Assembly (NCBI GenBank): GCA_905160935.1
Contig: CAJHZI010000311.1
Location: forward strand, 266,001 to 330,000
DNA: 64,000 nt
Origin: Enchytraeus crypticus
Taxonomy: Eukaryota; Annelida; Clitellata; Enchytraeida; Enchytraeidae
Reading direction: 5' to 3'
A program made the position numbers and the translations under genes. Shown piece after piece: positions 1-11,640 of the stretch (position 1 is its first letter; every line of letters begins with the position of its first letter). Under the pieces are notes generated by a model. The model was not told the DNA's origin. It was given only the letters and a program-made list of their open reading frames with translations, and ran no database searches.

Positions 1-769
1 ATGCAGCACAAATTCAAAACTTAAAATTTGTGGATAAGTTGGTCGAAGAATAATATATATTTCAACATTTGATTTATCTCGCTAGTTTAAGGTATTGATC
101 AACTTCTAAACGTGACGTACTGATGAATAATAAAGATGAACGCAAAATAGTTGGCAGTCAACAATATCCCATTCAACGAATTGTCACGACATATCTTTAT
201 CAATAGTGTCGTTTTCGATCCGATTTGACTAATACAGTTGCATCTTAATGGCAACACGTTCATTTTTTCAGGATAAATATTTACTACTGACTTGTACACA
301 AATGAAAATAAACACGAGTAAACAATTAAAATCGTGAGTTTCGTTTGGCAGATTAATAAACGTCGTCAACACGGAAACCTACTAAAAATCCATAGGATTA
401 GAGGACCGCAGCATGAAATTTGAATCATCGTATTTTTCCAACGTCGGCTTCAAGGCTGCCAATCAAAATTTGTTTTGCTAAGCCAAACAAAACAATACAC
501 TGCTGTTGACTGGCGGTGTTCGAAACAAGGATTGAAGATTTCAAATCGATTGACAGATTTGTCGATCTAAATTTAGCCCGTTTTTCAACCTACTCGCTAT
601 GTAAGCAGCTAGTTTTACCGCGATTAATAATAATCTAAATGGTAGATCTCTCCAAGATACACTGAAAACAGTTTCCAGGAATGAGCGATTGTGTCTCACT
701 AGATACAGTAGTAAAAATTAACTGTTTTCAACAAAGATGTCTCAAAAGAATCCAAAAAATTAATTACTG
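1..769. other. No gene recognised
   Basis: AT-rich sequence without conserved coding signal, RNA gene or clear repeat. Confidence 0.6.
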
Positions 770-1082
770 AGAGCACATCAAGAATGAGGCAGTACTTGAA
801 AAGTTTGGAGAAAGTAAATTAGATGAACTAGTTGCGGAAAGAACAGTAAGGTTCTTGGGCCACGTATTAAGAATGCCTGATGATATATATGCAAAGACTG
901 CAATGAATTGGAAGCCAAGGAAAAGGGAAAATATGAAGACCTAGAAATACGTGGTTCAACACGATCAACAAAGATTTGAAAACTTTGAACATTTCATGCG
1001 AAGATGCTGTGAGCGTTGCTAAAGACAGAAAAGAATGGAGGAATGTTGCCGCCCTATGTTCTCACCAGAACTCAAGGAACTG
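770..1082 (+). pseudogene. LINE reverse transcriptase 3'-terminal relic (family R)
   Basis: Broken reading with segments EHIKNEAVLEKFGESKLDEL, RTVRFLGHVLRMPDD, then after frame changes EECCRPMF in place of the usual WRNVAALCS ending. This is the C-terminal tail common to several metazoan non-LTR families. At least three frame or stop defects are present. Two antisense relics of the same tail lie in SF3B3 introns (20347-20465 and 25046-25240). Confidence 0.75.
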
Positions 1083-1697
1083 ATTATGATATACAGTAGC
1101 ATTGCCTTTAACTTGAGTCAAATAAGACGCTGGGCTTCCAAATGGAATCCGTATGATAAAGCTCCAAGCCTGCTTCCAGTAAGTATTCACTTTGAATCAC
1201 AACAGAGATTCTTCAGTAGCACAGAATATTGTTTACCTTTTAAATAATCTAGACCAGCAAATATAACAGTTGTAAATAATAAAAAATATAATAACCGGTC
1301 AAGTGAATATTTGTTTGAACATAGTCGACCATAAAATGTCAATGACATTAGTTCCTCTCAGTAATTTTCTTGGAATTTGAATCCGGCGAATAATTTAGTA
1401 TATTCTAGAAAAAGTAAGCGTTTCTGCTATTTAAATTTAGTAACATTATTGCAGACTTTGGGATTTAACATAACGAAATTGGCGTTATAAGTTGTTAATC
1501 TATCTATATAATATTTGCGCAAATGTATAAGCGCCTATCAGCTGAGACTAAAAAAGGATCCTATAGTGATAAATTATTTATCGCAGACGCAAAAACACCG
1601 CTCATTCTTTCAAGAAGTTTATAGAATAAGACAAGAGGCCAATTAATTTTCACTGCAGTCAAGTCAAATGACGAATAAATCTATTTATATTGTATCG
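1083..1697. other. No gene recognised
   Basis: Unique AT-rich sequence between the LINE relic and a family C copy. Short frames here show no family resemblance. Confidence 0.6.
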
Positions 1698-1816
1698 TAA
1701 CAACAATTGGAGTGCTGTTGTCGTCCATGACAACATGGAGCACTATTGAGACAAATCCAAGCCGGTGAGCAAAATTAAAGTTCAAAACGGTGCAAAATGC
1801 CAAAATCTAGAAAACC
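1698..1816 (+). mobile_element. SINE-like family C copy
   Basis: CAACAATTGGAGTGCTGTTG followed by TGAGACAAATCCAAGCCGG, then GGTGCAAAATGCC. Family C usually abuts an AAT/AAC-rich tract. Confidence 0.7.
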
Positions 1817-2519
1817 AGACGAAAGATTAAGGGGATTAGAGATTGTTTTATGTACCTCTATCTACGTCACGCACTATATCTACATCATATATCCATTAAG
1901 CCGGAGGTGTAAAATCAGAGAATGTATGGAGCTGGAACCTGGAATAGTTTATCATCAGAAGGCCAGGTTTCAGAAGTAAATAACACCACTTCAGTTAAAA
2001 GAAGCAATGATCGTCTATTAATAATTCTAAAGTAAACGGTTATTCAACCAGTTTTAGGTCTTTGGCTTCGTTAATCTTTAGTCCCCTTAATATCCTTCCA
2101 TATCTCTACTGAAGATACGCGTGTATCATTGAATCATTTCAGGAAATTACTCGTTCACTGAGAAAGTACTTTGATAGGACTTTCATTTTTTCTTTTTCTT
2201 GATATTTGCTTTGATGAAAAGATATTCATCTTGAATGGGCTAAATCCGATGAGTAGAAAATACTGCTAATAGAATAAAACTGTGATACAATTAACTTTTA
2301 CAATTAGGCCTACAAATTAGAAACTAATTAAAATCGCTGTTGCTAGGTAACAGATGCTATCACGAATACCAGTAAGACTAGTACCATGTTCAGATTGTTA
2401 GCTAGGAAGTTATTAATATATCCTCATGGGCTGCAAAAGTATTCTAACTATAATTTTATCAGTAGGGCCTAAACCTATTCTTTTCTAAAATCATAATCGG
2501 GCGAGAAACATTAAGTAAG

Positions 2520-2660
2520 ATTGTTATTGATTGATTGATTGAATGAACGAATGAATAAATAATAAGTAAATAAAGCAATCAATCATTAAAAATAGTTGGT
2601 TAATTGTTTGCCCGGGGGTTGTATTGACTTATTGACTGATTGAGTAATTAAGTACATGCA
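2520..2660. repeat. ATTG/ATGA-rich simple sequence
   Basis: Loose ATTGATTG and GAATGAAC repeats; similar material occurs at 3590-3885 and 4900-4930. Confidence 0.6.
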
Positions 2661-2935
2661 GTTAAACATAATCGAATTTGAAAGGCAGTTATACAAACCG
2701 ATAACAGGAAACTTAACTTGATTTCGAAATTGTTATTCTATACAAGTGATCAATGCATTTAAGTAAGTTATTCAGATGTCAATTTGTGTGCCACAAGTTT
2801 CTCATGGATGTACTATGATTGGCTAACTGTCACTTTGCTCTGCTAATGATCTCATTATTTATAAATTTCTACAGCATTTATTTTCTGCAATTTTTTCATT
2901 TGAGTTATTATTTAAAGTGCAGGGCAAGAAAAAGC

Positions 2936-3088
2936 TATATAAGAGCGGTCGCAGTTTACAACCCGCAGTTGAGCAAAAATTGCGTTTGAATAAATATTTG
3001 TAAAAGACCTATTGAGATTATCAGAATGCCGGTTCAAATTTCATATCAGTTGCCTATGGTCTTGCTCCACTACGTCGCTCAGCAATAA
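2936..3088 (+). promoter_or_regulatory. Candidate TATA promoter with a 20-codon ORF
   Basis: TATATAAG at 2936-2943 is followed by a GC-richer start region and, 83 bases later, an ATG with a 20-residue ORF (MPVQISYQLPMVLLHYVAQQ) at 3026-3088. No homology is recognised and no downstream exon could be attached. It may be chance in AT-rich DNA. Confidence 0.2.
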
Positions 3089-3589
3089 GCATAGGCTCGG
3101 CTCTGCAGCTTACACGTCAACGTGTGTTTCTTCATCGATCAACGTAGTAACCTAGGCGTCCAAAAATAAACAACTCACATTTAACTTTGTTTCTTCTTCT
3201 TAAACACCTCCTGTATTAATATACATAGATCTCTCACGCAGTTTATTATGTGAACGGAAACGATTTTCAGTTAATATCGCATCATGTATCGAATTCCTAA
3301 CCCCATAATTAACTGTAATTCCTCAACTGAAGTCATGTGGTGTAAGAACCATGTGAAGCGAAAAACAATTGATATAATTACCGAACATCAAGGCTGCCTA
3401 ATGCCTAAACCCAACATATATTATAATTAGCGGTACCTGACTTGCATCCGTCCCTGTTAATTGTTAGGCCTATTAACTCTGAAATGCAGAACACGCAATT
3501 CTTAACCTCCAACCAGACTTCTAATTATAATTGATTACATATTATTAACTGACGGGGTGGTTGACTAGGTGAGAGTTAATTGTGCTGAG

Positions 3590-3885
3590 TAATTGATTGA
3601 TTGACGAAATATATCTGACTAATTGATCATTCTCTGTCTTTATTGACACAGATGATTGATTTTATGCATGTAAGAGAGACTGACTCATCGATCTGTTTAT
3701 TTAATGATTGATTGATTGTCTGATTTCACTTACTGGCTAACCGAAAGCTCGATGGAATGATTGATTTATTAACTGACAAATCTACTCATAACTGATTCTT
3801 GGCTGATTGACTGGTTAATTTACTGATTGTAATTTATTTATTGCTTGATTAGGTTGTAATTTATTGATTGATTAGATTTATTCAT
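3590..3885. repeat. Degenerate ATTG (GATT) repeat field
   Basis: Scattered TGATTGATTG units over 300 bp in intergenic DNA. It shows that this microsatellite is not confined to intron ends. Confidence 0.65.
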
Positions 3886-5239
3886 CGAGCGGATGATGGA
3901 AGGAGTTTCTAGCCATTAGTCACGCCTATAGTGGAGATGGAATATTCTAGAATTGTAGGGTGACTAAGACAGAGACAGGCTGACACGCGGTGAGTGAACG
4001 TAATTGCATCATCGAAAGAAATATCTGCAAAACCAGACAAAATGATTCAAAATTCTGATATAAAATCATGACAGCGAGAATTTTAAAGAGTCTGATGTTC
4101 TATATATCGAACTCTCTCGCACCAAGCAACGAGTTTAATTGGGACATAGTTTTAATATGTTTCAATTTTTCAACAAAAAAATCAGTCATGTTTCAGTACA
4201 CATAGGTGTATACTTATCAGGAAGGACTAATTGCCAACAAAGTGATATGTCACAAGAATTTGCAATATCATTGTAAAAAAACATCATGTAATTTGATCAT
4301 ATCTTCAGTGCATAAGATTTACGCCCTAACCGGAAATAGCTGTTAAATTTATCATCAATGGACTTGGTTTGTGACACGTCACACCTTGACTTGCCCACTT
4401 CAACACGTCTACAATGGTATCTAGACTCTCTAGCATTTCAGTGCAGCAGCAAAAATGAGAATATATATTTCAAGTATTTCATATAACTCATGTCCCGAAA
4501 GCGATCAATGAGACATTATTAAGCAGATGAGGCGTAAACATGTGCGTAATGTAATCCCAGCACTGTAGGATAGACCTTCCGTGTACTATGCGTGGTGTGA
4601 GAGACGACTAAATAAATGGTAGGAAGGCAATAGGACTCCGCGGCAATGGAAAATCACCCCATACGCTGTAGCTTCAGAGAGATTATTAGGTAATTAGTAA
4701 ATATTTAAGAAACCGTTATTTTAGTTTCTGGAATTTGTAGGCTGATAATGGAAGGCCCTATTTAACTGTTTATATAATCTAATTTAGCATTTATGTGTGG
4801 CTACTTAAAAAGTAGAGCTTCATTTAAAAGATTTAATTGTTGGAATGATTGATTACCTAAGTGACTGGTTCAACGATAGATTAAAGAGTTAGTTGATTTT
4901 TGCGATTGATTGATTGATTGATTGATAAATGCAGTATTCGTTATTTAATGAACTTTTGTCTACTGATAGATCAAACTATTGTATTGATGAAGGTTTTTAT
5001 TGTCGACCATACTTTATATTTTTTATAATTTAAGAATAATAATATTATTATATTATATTGTCCAGTAAATAATTGAGACAATTATTAACTGGACAGATAG
5101 GACAGATAGATACTTGCATTGTAGACATTAATTCAGTCGTCAAATAGTAAATATAAGAAGAGTCTCACTAAAGTGTTTAAAAAATTAGAATTTATTTAAG
5201 GATTTGCGTGCAAATACTCAAGTCATTTCCGTCTAATTT
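3886..5239. other. No gene recognised
   Basis: AT-rich; a possible old SINE at about 4500-4680 (GTGTGAGAGACGACTAAATA). Nothing coding. Confidence 0.5.
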
Positions 5240-5400
5240 TTCGAAAGATCGGAATGGCGGCTTTCGGTGACATCATAAACAATGCACCTATGTCGACAGT
5301 TTTTGTCGGTTTGTGAGATGACATTTTACTCACTCGGAACGGAAACAAGTTTAGCGGCTCGCTTTGGACGTCGCCCAAAAAGTAAATAGAACATTTCAGA
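5240..5400. promoter_or_regulatory. Candidate promoter-like island
   Basis: GGAATGGCGGCTTTCGG (YY1-like) is followed by TGACATCATAAAC (CRE-like) and a local rise in GC. No gene was recognised on either side within several kb, so it may serve a gene outside the window or none. Confidence 0.2.
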
Positions 5401-5473
5401 GATTCGCAACGTAACGTACCGAATATTTTTACAATTTAGAGGGTAGAATGTAGCTGCGGTTAACTGACCATTA

Positions 5474-5752
5474 CAATAAAAGTTAAATTGAGTTTCAACT
5501 TGTCAGTAAAGGTTTATGACAAATTTTGCTGCTGTTTTTAATTAGATTTGTTTGAAAATCAAGCGTCATACTACTATTGCACTCCTCTATTAAAAGTGGT
5601 ATCACAATCAAAGTTAAATTGAGTTTGAACTTGCAGGCTAACTGGCTAAGTAAAGGTTTACTACAGATTGTCCTGTTATTTCTAAACAGATTTGTTTGAA
5701 AAATCAAGTATCGTATTACTGTACTGCTCTATTAAAAGTGGTATCAAATTGT
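5474..5752. repeat. Tandem duplication, unit about 132-147 bp
   Basis: 5474-5605 and 5606-5752 share AAGTTAAATTGAGTTT, AGTAAAGGTTTA, AGATTTGTTTGAAAA and TATTAAAAGTGGTATCA in order. Copies have diverged. No coding content. Confidence 0.8.
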
Positions 5753-5875
5753 TAATAAAGTACATAAAATAATAAAATTAACAATAAAAGACTGCTAAAT
5801 AAAAATGAAAACCACGTTTCCCATTCGAAGACATTATTTAGTTGTCATATTAGAGTTGTCATATTCCCTGAGTTT

Positions 5876-6017
5876 TGCTCGGGTGTGGTTGGACCACTGC
5901 AGAATAGGGCATCCGTAAAACAATCTGCTGCGTGTGCGTAAGAGGCGACTAAGGCATGAGCTGAGGATGGCAAGAGGGGACCCCACTATTCTGCAGTGGT
6001 CCAACCACACCCGAGCA
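5876..6017. mobile_element. 142-bp foldback element with perfect 32-bp inverted arms
   Basis: Arms 5876-5907 and 5986-6017 are exact reverse complements over 32 bp (outer part TGCTCGGGTGTGGTTGG) around a 78-bp loop. The loop contains GTAAGAGGCGACTAAGG, which resembles repeats at about 4598 and, reversed, about 41815. The perfect arms suggest recent formation. No target duplication was found. Confidence 0.75.
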
Positions 6018-7396
6018 CAACACGAGAAAAATAATATAATAATAACCACAAAGAATTTAATAACATCAATATAACAATAACTACAAATTCGTGTAAGATA
6101 AATTCTAGAAACTCTAGCGGTCTACGAGTGATTAGCTTGACTCACATTTGAGTCTAGACTTGCAGTGTGTGAGTCAAGGTCTGCAAGGTCTACGTTATAT
6201 AAACAATGATGTCCCATTTCAGAGAACTTCACCACTATGAATTCATTCATAAAATAAAACATACGAGAATCAATCAGGTATGTTACCGAGATCAATGATG
6301 CGCCATTCTGAGTGCTTGCGAACACTTCCGTTTCGAAAGGTTGAGGCTAACCTTGTCCAAACATTGTCGATGATCTAATTCAGTGAATTGTGTGACTCCA
6401 GTAAGATAATAAATCTTCGAGTCAATCCACGGCTATGCTGTGAGATGAGTGCAAATGAAAACTCCCTGTTAGTTAGGATGCGTTAAACCCTTGTATAAAC
6501 GATGATATTCACTTTCTGTGAATTGAATGACTCCGTTAATAAAATAAAACTTGGATTATCTCTTGCTTCATTCTTTCTTCTTTATACAAACAATGATTCT
6601 TAAATTCACGGAACTACATACATGAAGTTCCATTCATAACTAAATGTAGATCCGTCTTCTATGGACGTTATAGCGATTGTAAGACAAATTTATAGTAATA
6701 TTACAAAAAATGTCAAGTTGAGTCACGCTCTAAGAAATTATCACAAATAAAATAAAATATTATACTGAATTCAAATTAATTGCATCAGCCAAATCCTTCT
6801 GTATTTAAAAGCTGGAAAATCTAATGACAACGTCAGTTTCCTCTCTCGAAAGCGATGTCAGTGACGGGTGAGCCCAGGATTTGAACTACGCACATGCTGA
6901 TCCGCGGTCGAATATCAAACCGACATCGCCTGACGTGGTTCCAGACATTTAAAATGAACGCCTTATGTTTTAATTTTAACAAAGATTTAAAATAGATCGT
7001 GGTACTAAACATAAATTTGATGACATCATGTTTGCACGCAACAGTGTTGTAATAGAATTTTGAATGAAGTGCCAGGCGCGATATTTACCCACGAGTTCTG
7101 TTGTAGGCACAATATCTGCGTGTCAGTCACGTGCTTAAATTAAAAAATGTAAGAATAGAACCCGATGAGGCGTGACCTACCCTACAGCGTGATAGAGTGG
7201 GTGGCGTAAAGGTGTGCAAAGAACTGAATGAAGAACTGCGCAAGCAGCGGATATGTAATAGAGAAAAGTTAAGCTCTGTTTCGGTAGTTTAATGAGATAG
7301 ATAGCGAAAGATTTTATCAGTTACAATTTGCAAAGCAGACCCGAAACCGTATTATTATTTTAAAATTGTATATGTATACATATATATGTATATATA
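6018..7396. other. No gene recognised apart from one SINE
   Basis: Apart from the family A copy at 6808-6942, no coding or structural RNA signal was seen. Confidence 0.55.
6808..6942 (-). mobile_element. SINE family A, minus strand
   Basis: Inverse copy with GAAAGCGATGTCAGTGACGG and GAGCCCAGGATTTGAAC (inverse B box). Confidence 0.78.
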
Positions 7397-8161
7397 CAGA
7401 CTGGGGCAAAAAAAATCCCCTAGCGAAATCTCGCTAACTTCAACAAAAAACAAAAATCAAAATATATGTTCAAAATTTTTCGAGGCTCTAGAGTAGGAAT
7501 TTCTGCATATAATCTGAAAATTTCGTGAAAATCTATTAAGTAGTAACCAAATTACAACGTTTTAAAGAAAAAAGTGCTAAAATCAATTTTAACAAGGCTT
7601 TTTTGACCAAAAGTCTTAATAACTTCGACAAAACTCTAAATATTTTTACAAAATTTTTAGAGCTTCTAGAGGAATACTTTCCACACTTAACTTGCAAATT
7701 TGGTGAAAATATATTCTGTAGCAACAAAAATATAACATTTTTACTGGAAAAATTTTAAAATCAATTATAGCAAGCCAAAAATAAACAAAAATAACGAAAT
7801 TTGTCTTCAAACTTTTGGAATAATTTTAAGAGAAGAACTTATTTTAAACATCTCTTATTTGAGTAGCTAAAGAGATAGTGTATACTTATACTCCACCATA
7901 TAAGTAAACTATCCTTGTCAGTGTCGTTAATTTCTATAGAAGGAACGACCGACATTTCGAAAAGCCTTGTTAAATTGATTTTAGCACTTTTCTCGTAGAA
8001 ACGCTGTAATTTCTTTAAAACTGAATATATTTTCACCAAATTTGCAGGAGATACGCAGAAATTCCTCCTGTAGAAGATCTGAAAATTTAGTATAAATATT
8101 TGGAGTTTTGTGGAAGTTATTGAGATTTCGCTAGGAGATTATTTTTTTATGCCCCAGTCTG
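7397..8161. mobile_element. 765-bp non-autonomous element with long imperfect inverted repeats
   Basis: The left end reads CAGACTGGGGCAAAAAAA and the right end is its inverse (TTTTTTTATGCCCCAGTCTG). The inverted similarity continues inward through AGCGAAATCTC and CAAATTTGGTGAAAATATAT for at least 200 bp per arm. The inner sequence repeats a roughly 190-bp module (compare 7430-7560 with 7618-7730). No transposase frame is present. Ends of this kind and TA-rich flanks suggest a Tc1/mariner-type miniature element, but a clean TA duplication was not seen on the right. Confidence 0.75.
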
Positions 8162-8174
8162 TCCTCATTTTCAG

Positions 8175-8179
<5 letters not shown>

Positions 8180-8231
<52 letters not shown>

Positions 8232-8235
8232 ATAT

Positions 8236-8293
<58 letters not shown>

Positions 8294-8312
8294 TGTGTAT
8301 GTGCGTGTACAT
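8180..8312. repeat. TA then TG dinucleotide microsatellite
   Basis: (TA)n from 8180 to about 8253, then (TG)n to about 8312. It begins 18 bases after the inverted-repeat element at 7397-8161. Confidence 0.95.
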
Positions 8313-8469
8313 ATATCATATATTTAACATTGCTATAATTGCTGATTTACATATTTTAGTTTAATAGTTTACTGATATTATCAAATAGGCCTACGTATTA
8401 AAAAGATAACATTTTCATTTAACTAAACTCAAAGAACCAAAGAATCAGCGATGCTTGTAATGCCACATA

Positions 8470-8665
8470 TTATAGTGAAATGATCAACTATGTTGATATC
8501 TATCACTTTTAATACCACATGTTAAATCCGTTAGGCAATTTTGTCCATTTTCCGTATAGCCAGTCCAGTGAATGTCCGAGATTTTACTCTCAGCTCAGCG
8601 CGGCTGGGATTCGAACCCACGAGGGTTCAATTCACCCCAGGGTCTGTCATTTGAAACTTCATGAA
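8470..8665 (-). mobile_element. SINE family D, minus strand, 5'-truncated
   Basis: Inverse of the 31010-31229 copy: starts TATAGTGAAATGATCAACTA and reaches past the B box (GGGATTCGAACCCACGAGG). Confidence 0.8.
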
Positions 8666-8907
8666 TTTTTTGTAGTCATTGATATATAATTAGTCAAGCT
8701 TTGTTGGTGTTGCAGAATTAGCAGAATCATATTCCATTTTTAAATAACATTCTAATCTCATTTTAAACGATACCTAGCTAATACCCTACCACTCAGCATA
8801 TTTTATATTGCTAACCCACATAAAATCTATTACTCTATTATCTATCTTATATTTGATATGATTTTAATTTTATTTTAATTTTATTTTGATTTTATTTAAT
8901 TTTTGAT

Positions 8908-8983
8908 TTTAAGGCTGGATTTTGTATCAGTTGTGCCCGATATTGTCATTGATGACTGTAGCACTCTAATTGTTATTATTATT
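8908..8983 (-). mobile_element. SINE-like family C fragment
   Basis: Inverse partial copy: GGCTGGATTTTGTATCAG, CATTGATGACTGTAGCAC and a TTATTATTATTG tail. Confidence 0.6.
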
Positions 8984-9500
8984 GTTAAATTTGCAACGAT
9001 CAATAAATCAATCAATTTATTATTATTCAATTACATCATTGACGTCAAGTCTATAACAGGAAGCAGGTTGGAAAGCTTCAAGGTAGCTTGATCTATTTGT
9101 AAACTGGACAATCCAGAAAGTGACTGAAATATGATTTCATGAACCCACACTACAACAAATCACCGGATGTTTCTTATCAGTTTGATAAGGATTTCTAATC
9201 GGCTGCGTCAGTAATCTAAAAATAATCACCCGAAATCTTTGATTGATCATTGATCGTTTTATTTAAAAGCGATATAATATGGTGGCTGAAGGTAATTTTT
9301 ATTAGGACAATTACATTGAATGGTGAGAGTAAATTTAGTTGTTGGAATTCCAATACGTAGGTGTGCTAATTAGTGTAGATGATCGACATTTAGATTGAGA
9401 TCAACTGCAAGAGGGAAAAGATCGTGGTTTTTAGCAATTAACAACTAAATTTATAGTTATTAATAATTAAATGTAACACAATGATAATAGTTTTTCTTAA

Positions 9501-9625
9501 AGGCTAGTAGGATAAAGTCGATCGATGTTAATGTCAGTTTCGTGTCTTGAAAGGGTACTAGTGACGGACAAGCCACGGATATGAACCCCGCACATACTGA
9601 TCCGGCAATCGGACGCCCAACAGAT
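9501..9625 (-). mobile_element. SINE family A, minus strand, diverged
   Basis: Recognisable by AGTGACGGACAAGCCACGG and CCCGCACATACTGATCCG, with several small changes; an older copy. Confidence 0.6.
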
Positions 9626-9827
9626 CAAGCTAACTAAATGTTTTAACTATCTTTATTTCATTGTTAGAACCATTTCGGCATATAATATAGACAGGATTGT
9701 TAGATTAGAAGTTGAATTTGATTAGGCCTACTTAATTTAAAAACCACTGCCAATGATATAAATCAATTACCGTCTTAACTCTGAAGCTGCTTTCATACCA
9801 CATTAATAAGATACCGGTGTCAGAAGA

Positions 9828-9955
9828 CTAAAGCTTAATTTAACGTCAGCTTCATTGAAAGTTAATAAGTGAAAGGAGAAAACACTGCATTTGAACCCTA
9901 CTCCTCATGAACCGCAGTCGGATACCTAATCGAGCACGCTCCCGTTGGGCACACT
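9828..9955 (-). mobile_element. SINE family A, minus strand, strongly diverged
   Basis: AACGTCAGCTTCATTGAAAG, TTTGAACCCTACTCC and CCGCAGTCGGATACC keep family order, but much of the A-box side is lost. Confidence 0.5.
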
Positions 9956-10050
9956 GTTAGCCACTTTCTGACGACAATCACGGGACGTGGGCGTGGCTTA
10001 ATGGTTAGTGAGTTGGCTTAGTGGCCTGAGTTTAAAAGTTTAAACTGAGT

Positions 10051-10140
10051 GTTTGATTTTGTCTGGTTTTGTCTCGTCGGCTAAACTTAGCTCCATTTTG
10101 TCACTGACGACAGTAGCACTCAAGTTGTTGTAGTTGTTTA
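10051..10140 (-). mobile_element. SINE-like family C fragment, diverged
   Basis: TTTGTCTCGTCGGCTAAAC and TGACGACAGTAGCACTC resemble the inverse family C sequence. Shorter fragments at about 12448-12505, 43188-43233 and 43290-43350 keep only the GATGACAGTAGCACT part. Confidence 0.5.
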
Positions 10141-11054
10141 AAGTATATGTCAGCCAACAATTGAAGGGTATTCCTATGACTCCGAGACGGTTAATCCTAT
10201 GTCGGAGATTGCTGCCTTTGGCGCTGTCAATAGCAAAAACATGATTAATCATGGAAAAGATTCGTTGTAGCACATGAGTCTGTCGAGTGCCTGTCTAAAT
10301 GGAGGACTCTTGATATCGTTAGCCTTGCAGGTTTATAGATAGCAGGGACTAAATGTATTGTATAATTTACTACACCTAATTAAACAGCCAGATCGGTACT
10401 AAAACGAGCCACTCCCGTACCGTAGAACGGAATCAGAAGCAAACTCTAGAAGTTGCTGAGTGTTTACATCTTTAACAGAATTTCAACGTATACAGAACTT
10501 AATTGTCGTAAGGGACATTTGAGTAAATGAATGGAGAAGGTAATGTGAAACCAAAAAGTGTTGTTTTTAAGTTAATAAGTGATTTATTTTATTATATTTC
10601 ACCGTATAGCTTAATTTTGAATATTTAAGGTCGAATTACTATGTCAGATTTCCTTTCAGTTTAAATTTTCTTAATTGTTTAAAAAGAGATCTATAAATTC
10701 GCTGCGTGTAGTTCTTGTTCTAGTTCTTGTTCCAGTGCTTGTCCAGGTTGTCCTAGTTCTAATTAATCTTTTCATATGTGACTCTGCAAACCAGCATGTA
10801 CAAGTATCATGAGTTCACTTTTTAAATCTACAATTACTACTTTAATTAAATTACTATAGTAAATGATAAAATTAAAATTTCAAGTTAATACTCCTATTAG
10901 TCGTGTTTGTGTTTTTAATTATATTTTAATACATTTAGATTGTAGTTTCTTAATCAATAGGAACCAAAAAAAATGTTACGTTCGGTTTCTCAGCATAAAG
11001 AATGTCGGGAAAAAATCGACAGAAATATGTTTTCGATATTACAGATTAACATAG

Positions 11055-11056
<2 letters not shown>

Positions 11057-11134
<78 letters not shown>

Positions 11135-11135
11135 G
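11057..11135. repeat. AAT microsatellite
   Basis: Uninterrupted (AAT)n, about 26 units, directly before the retroelement fragment. Confidence 0.97.
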
Positions 11136-11347
11136 GATATGAAGTTGTTCCGGTGGCTATTGAAACCATGGGCCCGATGAATCCCGAAGGAGTTGACTTT
11201 ATTAATGGCATAGGCAGACTTATTGCAGAGCAAACCGGCGATAAGCGAGAGACATCTTTTCTTTGGCAAAGGCTTTACATGACTTTGCAAAGATTTAATG
11301 CAGTCTGCTTCAACAATTCTTTTAAGCCGATTGATGACCTCGAGTAG
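11125..11347 (+). pseudogene. Retroelement protein fragment between AAT tracts
   Basis: Open reading VVPVAIETMGPMNPEGVDFI, then NGIGRLIAEQTGDKRETSFL and WQRLYMTLQRFNAVCF. From memory of this protein type it resembles the extreme C-terminus of metazoan non-LTR reverse transcriptases. It follows an AAT tract (11057-11135). Its stop at 11345 is followed by a GC-richer tail (GCCGGGCGGCGATT) that runs into a second AAT tract at 11416, which looks like a LINE 3'UTR with a microsatellite tail. Confidence 0.65.
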
Positions 11348-11415
11348 CCGGGCGGCGATTCAGCACGTATTGCTCGAATCGTTTTTATCAAACCCCAGGT
11401 TCTTTACACCGGGGT

Positions 11416-11417
11416 AA

Positions 11418-11448
<31 letters not shown>

Positions 11449-11505
11449 TAATAATAATAATATAATAATAATAATAATAATATAATAATAATAATAATAA
11501 CGATA
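11416..11505. repeat. AAT microsatellite, interrupted
   Basis: (AAT)n with several dropped bases, between the retroelement 3' tail and a family C copy. Confidence 0.95.
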
Positions 11506-11507
11506 AC

Positions 11508-11640
11508 AACAGCGCCGACGACAATTAAAGTACTATACTGTCGTTAATGACAACATCAAGTACTCTAGAACCAATCAAAGTAGATTAGTAAAAGAGTCCA
11601 GACACGGTGCAAAAAGTCTAAAATCTAAAATCAATCCAAA
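11508..11640 (+). mobile_element. SINE-like family C copy, diverged
   Basis: Begins at the end of the AAT tract 11416-11505; GTTAATGACAACATCAAGTA and CACGGTGCAAAAAGTC identify the family. Confidence 0.6.

Larger units (their letters stand above)
8984..11050. other. No gene recognised; SINE fragments only
   Basis: Contains two diverged family A copies and a family C fragment. The remaining sequence is AT-rich without coding signal. Confidence 0.55.

Noticed and set aside
8110-8364. Long reading frames of alternating Ile/Tyr and Cys/Val on the plus strand and His/Thr on the minus strand
   Set aside because: They are translations of TA and TG dinucleotide repeats; no conserved domain, no codon-level constraint.
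10990-11290. Poly-Ile, poly-Tyr and poly-Asn frames through the AAT tract
   Set aside because: Microsatellite translation. Only the part after 11125 on the plus strand has protein-like sequence.
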